Shown piece by piece: positions 34,396 to 34,982 of a stretch of 34,982 nt of DNA (position 1 is its first letter; every line of letters starts with the position of its first letter). The stretch is from an uncultured Porphyromonadaceae bacterium (lineage in GTDB: Bacteria > Bacteroidota > Bacteroidia > Bacteroidales > Muribaculaceae). The notes below the pieces were generated by a model. The model searched no databases. It saw nothing but the letters and a program-made list of their open reading frames with translations, and was not told the origin of the DNA. The translations under genes and the position numbers were made by a program. The stretch spans positions 1-34,982 of the forward strand of contig CAMWIF010000001.1 of NCBI GenBank assembly GCA_947174225.1. Reading direction: 5' to 3'.

Positions 34396-34982
34396 TCAGA
34401 GGTAATTGGTTACGTCGAGGGCTATGGAAGATTGCCCTTGAGGTACTTCTATATAATAAAGGTCTATTTTAGGAAATATACCCAACGGACCCAAAGGCAG
34501 GTTCTTCAAACATAAAAAATCAGTTGGGTAAAGAGTAATCTTTTTAGATTTACTGTCAATGAAGATTCTCTTGGCTAATTCATATTCCCTCTCCTTCTTC
34601 TTATCGGATAGCATAGTGCCTTTGTGTAGGTTAACTAAGAAATCCGGCATAGGTGGATGTCCAACGATAAAGCCTTTTATGATGTAATCCTTCAATAGGT
34701 AGCAAGTAGATATATTAAGAAGCATATTGGCTTTAAGGAAAGATGACACTATCTGAGTCTTGGCATGATAAAGATCTTCAGTTCTGAACTTAGATTTAAG
34801 CTCAGTCAGAAACATATACTTCTTACCTTCTTTCTCAAACAGTACAATTCCGTCGCAATCTAATTTAAAGACGTCGGGAGAGTTGGCTTTCTCAAAAAAT
34901 GAGGTCATATCTTTAGCCAACTGATGATCCAGATAGTAGAAATCCGCAGATGTCCATATGACTTTATTTACGGAAGCATTTT
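34396..34982 (-). CDS. Unknown protein, 5' end outside window
   Basis: The minus frame is open from the stop at 34396 to the right edge, giving at least 195 residues, so the start lies outside the window. I do not recognise the family. It lacks a visible signal or membrane helix and is rich in Lys, Phe and Leu. One segment, KLDCDGIVLFEKEGKKYMFL followed at once by TELKSKF, has the spacing of a PD-(D/E)xK nuclease core (Asp, beta hairpin, then E-x-K). That match is weak and may be chance. An in-frame TTG at 34920 is an unlikely start, since coding continues upstream of it. The gene ends 36 nt before the thioredoxin-like gene. Confidence 0.6.
   Translation of the reverse strand, partial: NASVNKVIWTSADFYYLDHQLAKDMTSFFEKANSPDVFKLDCDGIVLFEKEGKKYMFLTELKSKFRTEDLYHAKTQIVSSFLKANMLLNISTCYLLKDYIIKGFIVGHPPMPDFLVNLHKGTMLSDKKKEREYELAKRIFIDSKSKKITLYPTDFLCLKNLPLGPLGIFPKIDLYYIEVPQGQSSIALDVTNYL

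Overview
The window reads as chromosomal DNA of an anaerobic Bacteroidales bacterium. The evidence is Bacteroidetes-type promoters (TTTG-N19/20-TAnnTTTG), no obvious Shine-Dalgarno spacing, a TonB-dependent receptor paired with a surface lipoprotein, and an HmuSTUV-type cassette that I know only from this phylum. A gut family such as Muribaculaceae is possible, but that is a guess. I see no tRNA, rRNA, CRISPR array or insertion sequence.

Layout. Positions 1-3358 (-) hold the 5' part of a large AsmA-like envelope protein with its own promoter. Positions 3690-28617 (+) form one very long cobalamin operon of 19 genes behind a promoter and a cobalamin riboswitch. Its order is: TonB-dependent corrinoid receptor, beta-propeller-like lipoprotein, exported cobaltochelatase CbiK, double-anchored CobN/HmuS-type chelatase subunit, three small membrane proteins (HmuT-like, TolQ/ExbB-like, DUF2149/ExbD-like), BtuF-BtuC-BtuD, then the corrin ring enzymes as four two-domain fusions (CobJ-CbiC, CbiE-CbiT, CbiG-CbiF, CbiJ-CbiD), CbiA, PduO-type adenosyltransferase, CobQ, CobD and CbiB. 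From cbiK on, the genes abut or overlap, mostly by ATGA. A second riboswitch operon runs the other way from about 32737 to 28571 (-): PepSY membrane protein, CobU, CobT, CobS, CobC. The two operons converge and their last genes overlap by 47 bp. To the right lie a TlpA-like thioredoxin lipid-free periplasmic protein (-) and a partial unknown gene (-) cut by the window end.

How it works together. The receptor and lipoprotein capture corrinoid or a related tetrapyrrole, BtuFCD takes it across the inner membrane, the ring enzymes make cobyrinate, CbiA, the adenosyltransferase, CobQ, CobD and CbiB make adenosylcobinamide phosphate, and CobU/T/S/C attach the lower ligand. Both operons should be shut off by cobalamin. 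Each riboswitch is followed by a hairpin that ends 2-4 nt before the first start codon, suggesting translational control.

The most unusual part is 7740-16139. Both chelatase-like proteins appear to lie outside the cytoplasm (CbiK has a signal peptide; the CobN/HmuS-like protein is tethered by a membrane helix at each end), next to an ExbB/ExbD-like pair that could supply proton-motive force and an importer that could carry the product inward. No cytoplasmic cobaltochelatase, CobS/CobT-type AAA+ chelatase partner, CbiL or CysG/CobA is in the window. This suggests metal insertion, removal or exchange on tetrapyrroles in the periplasm, coupled to uptake.
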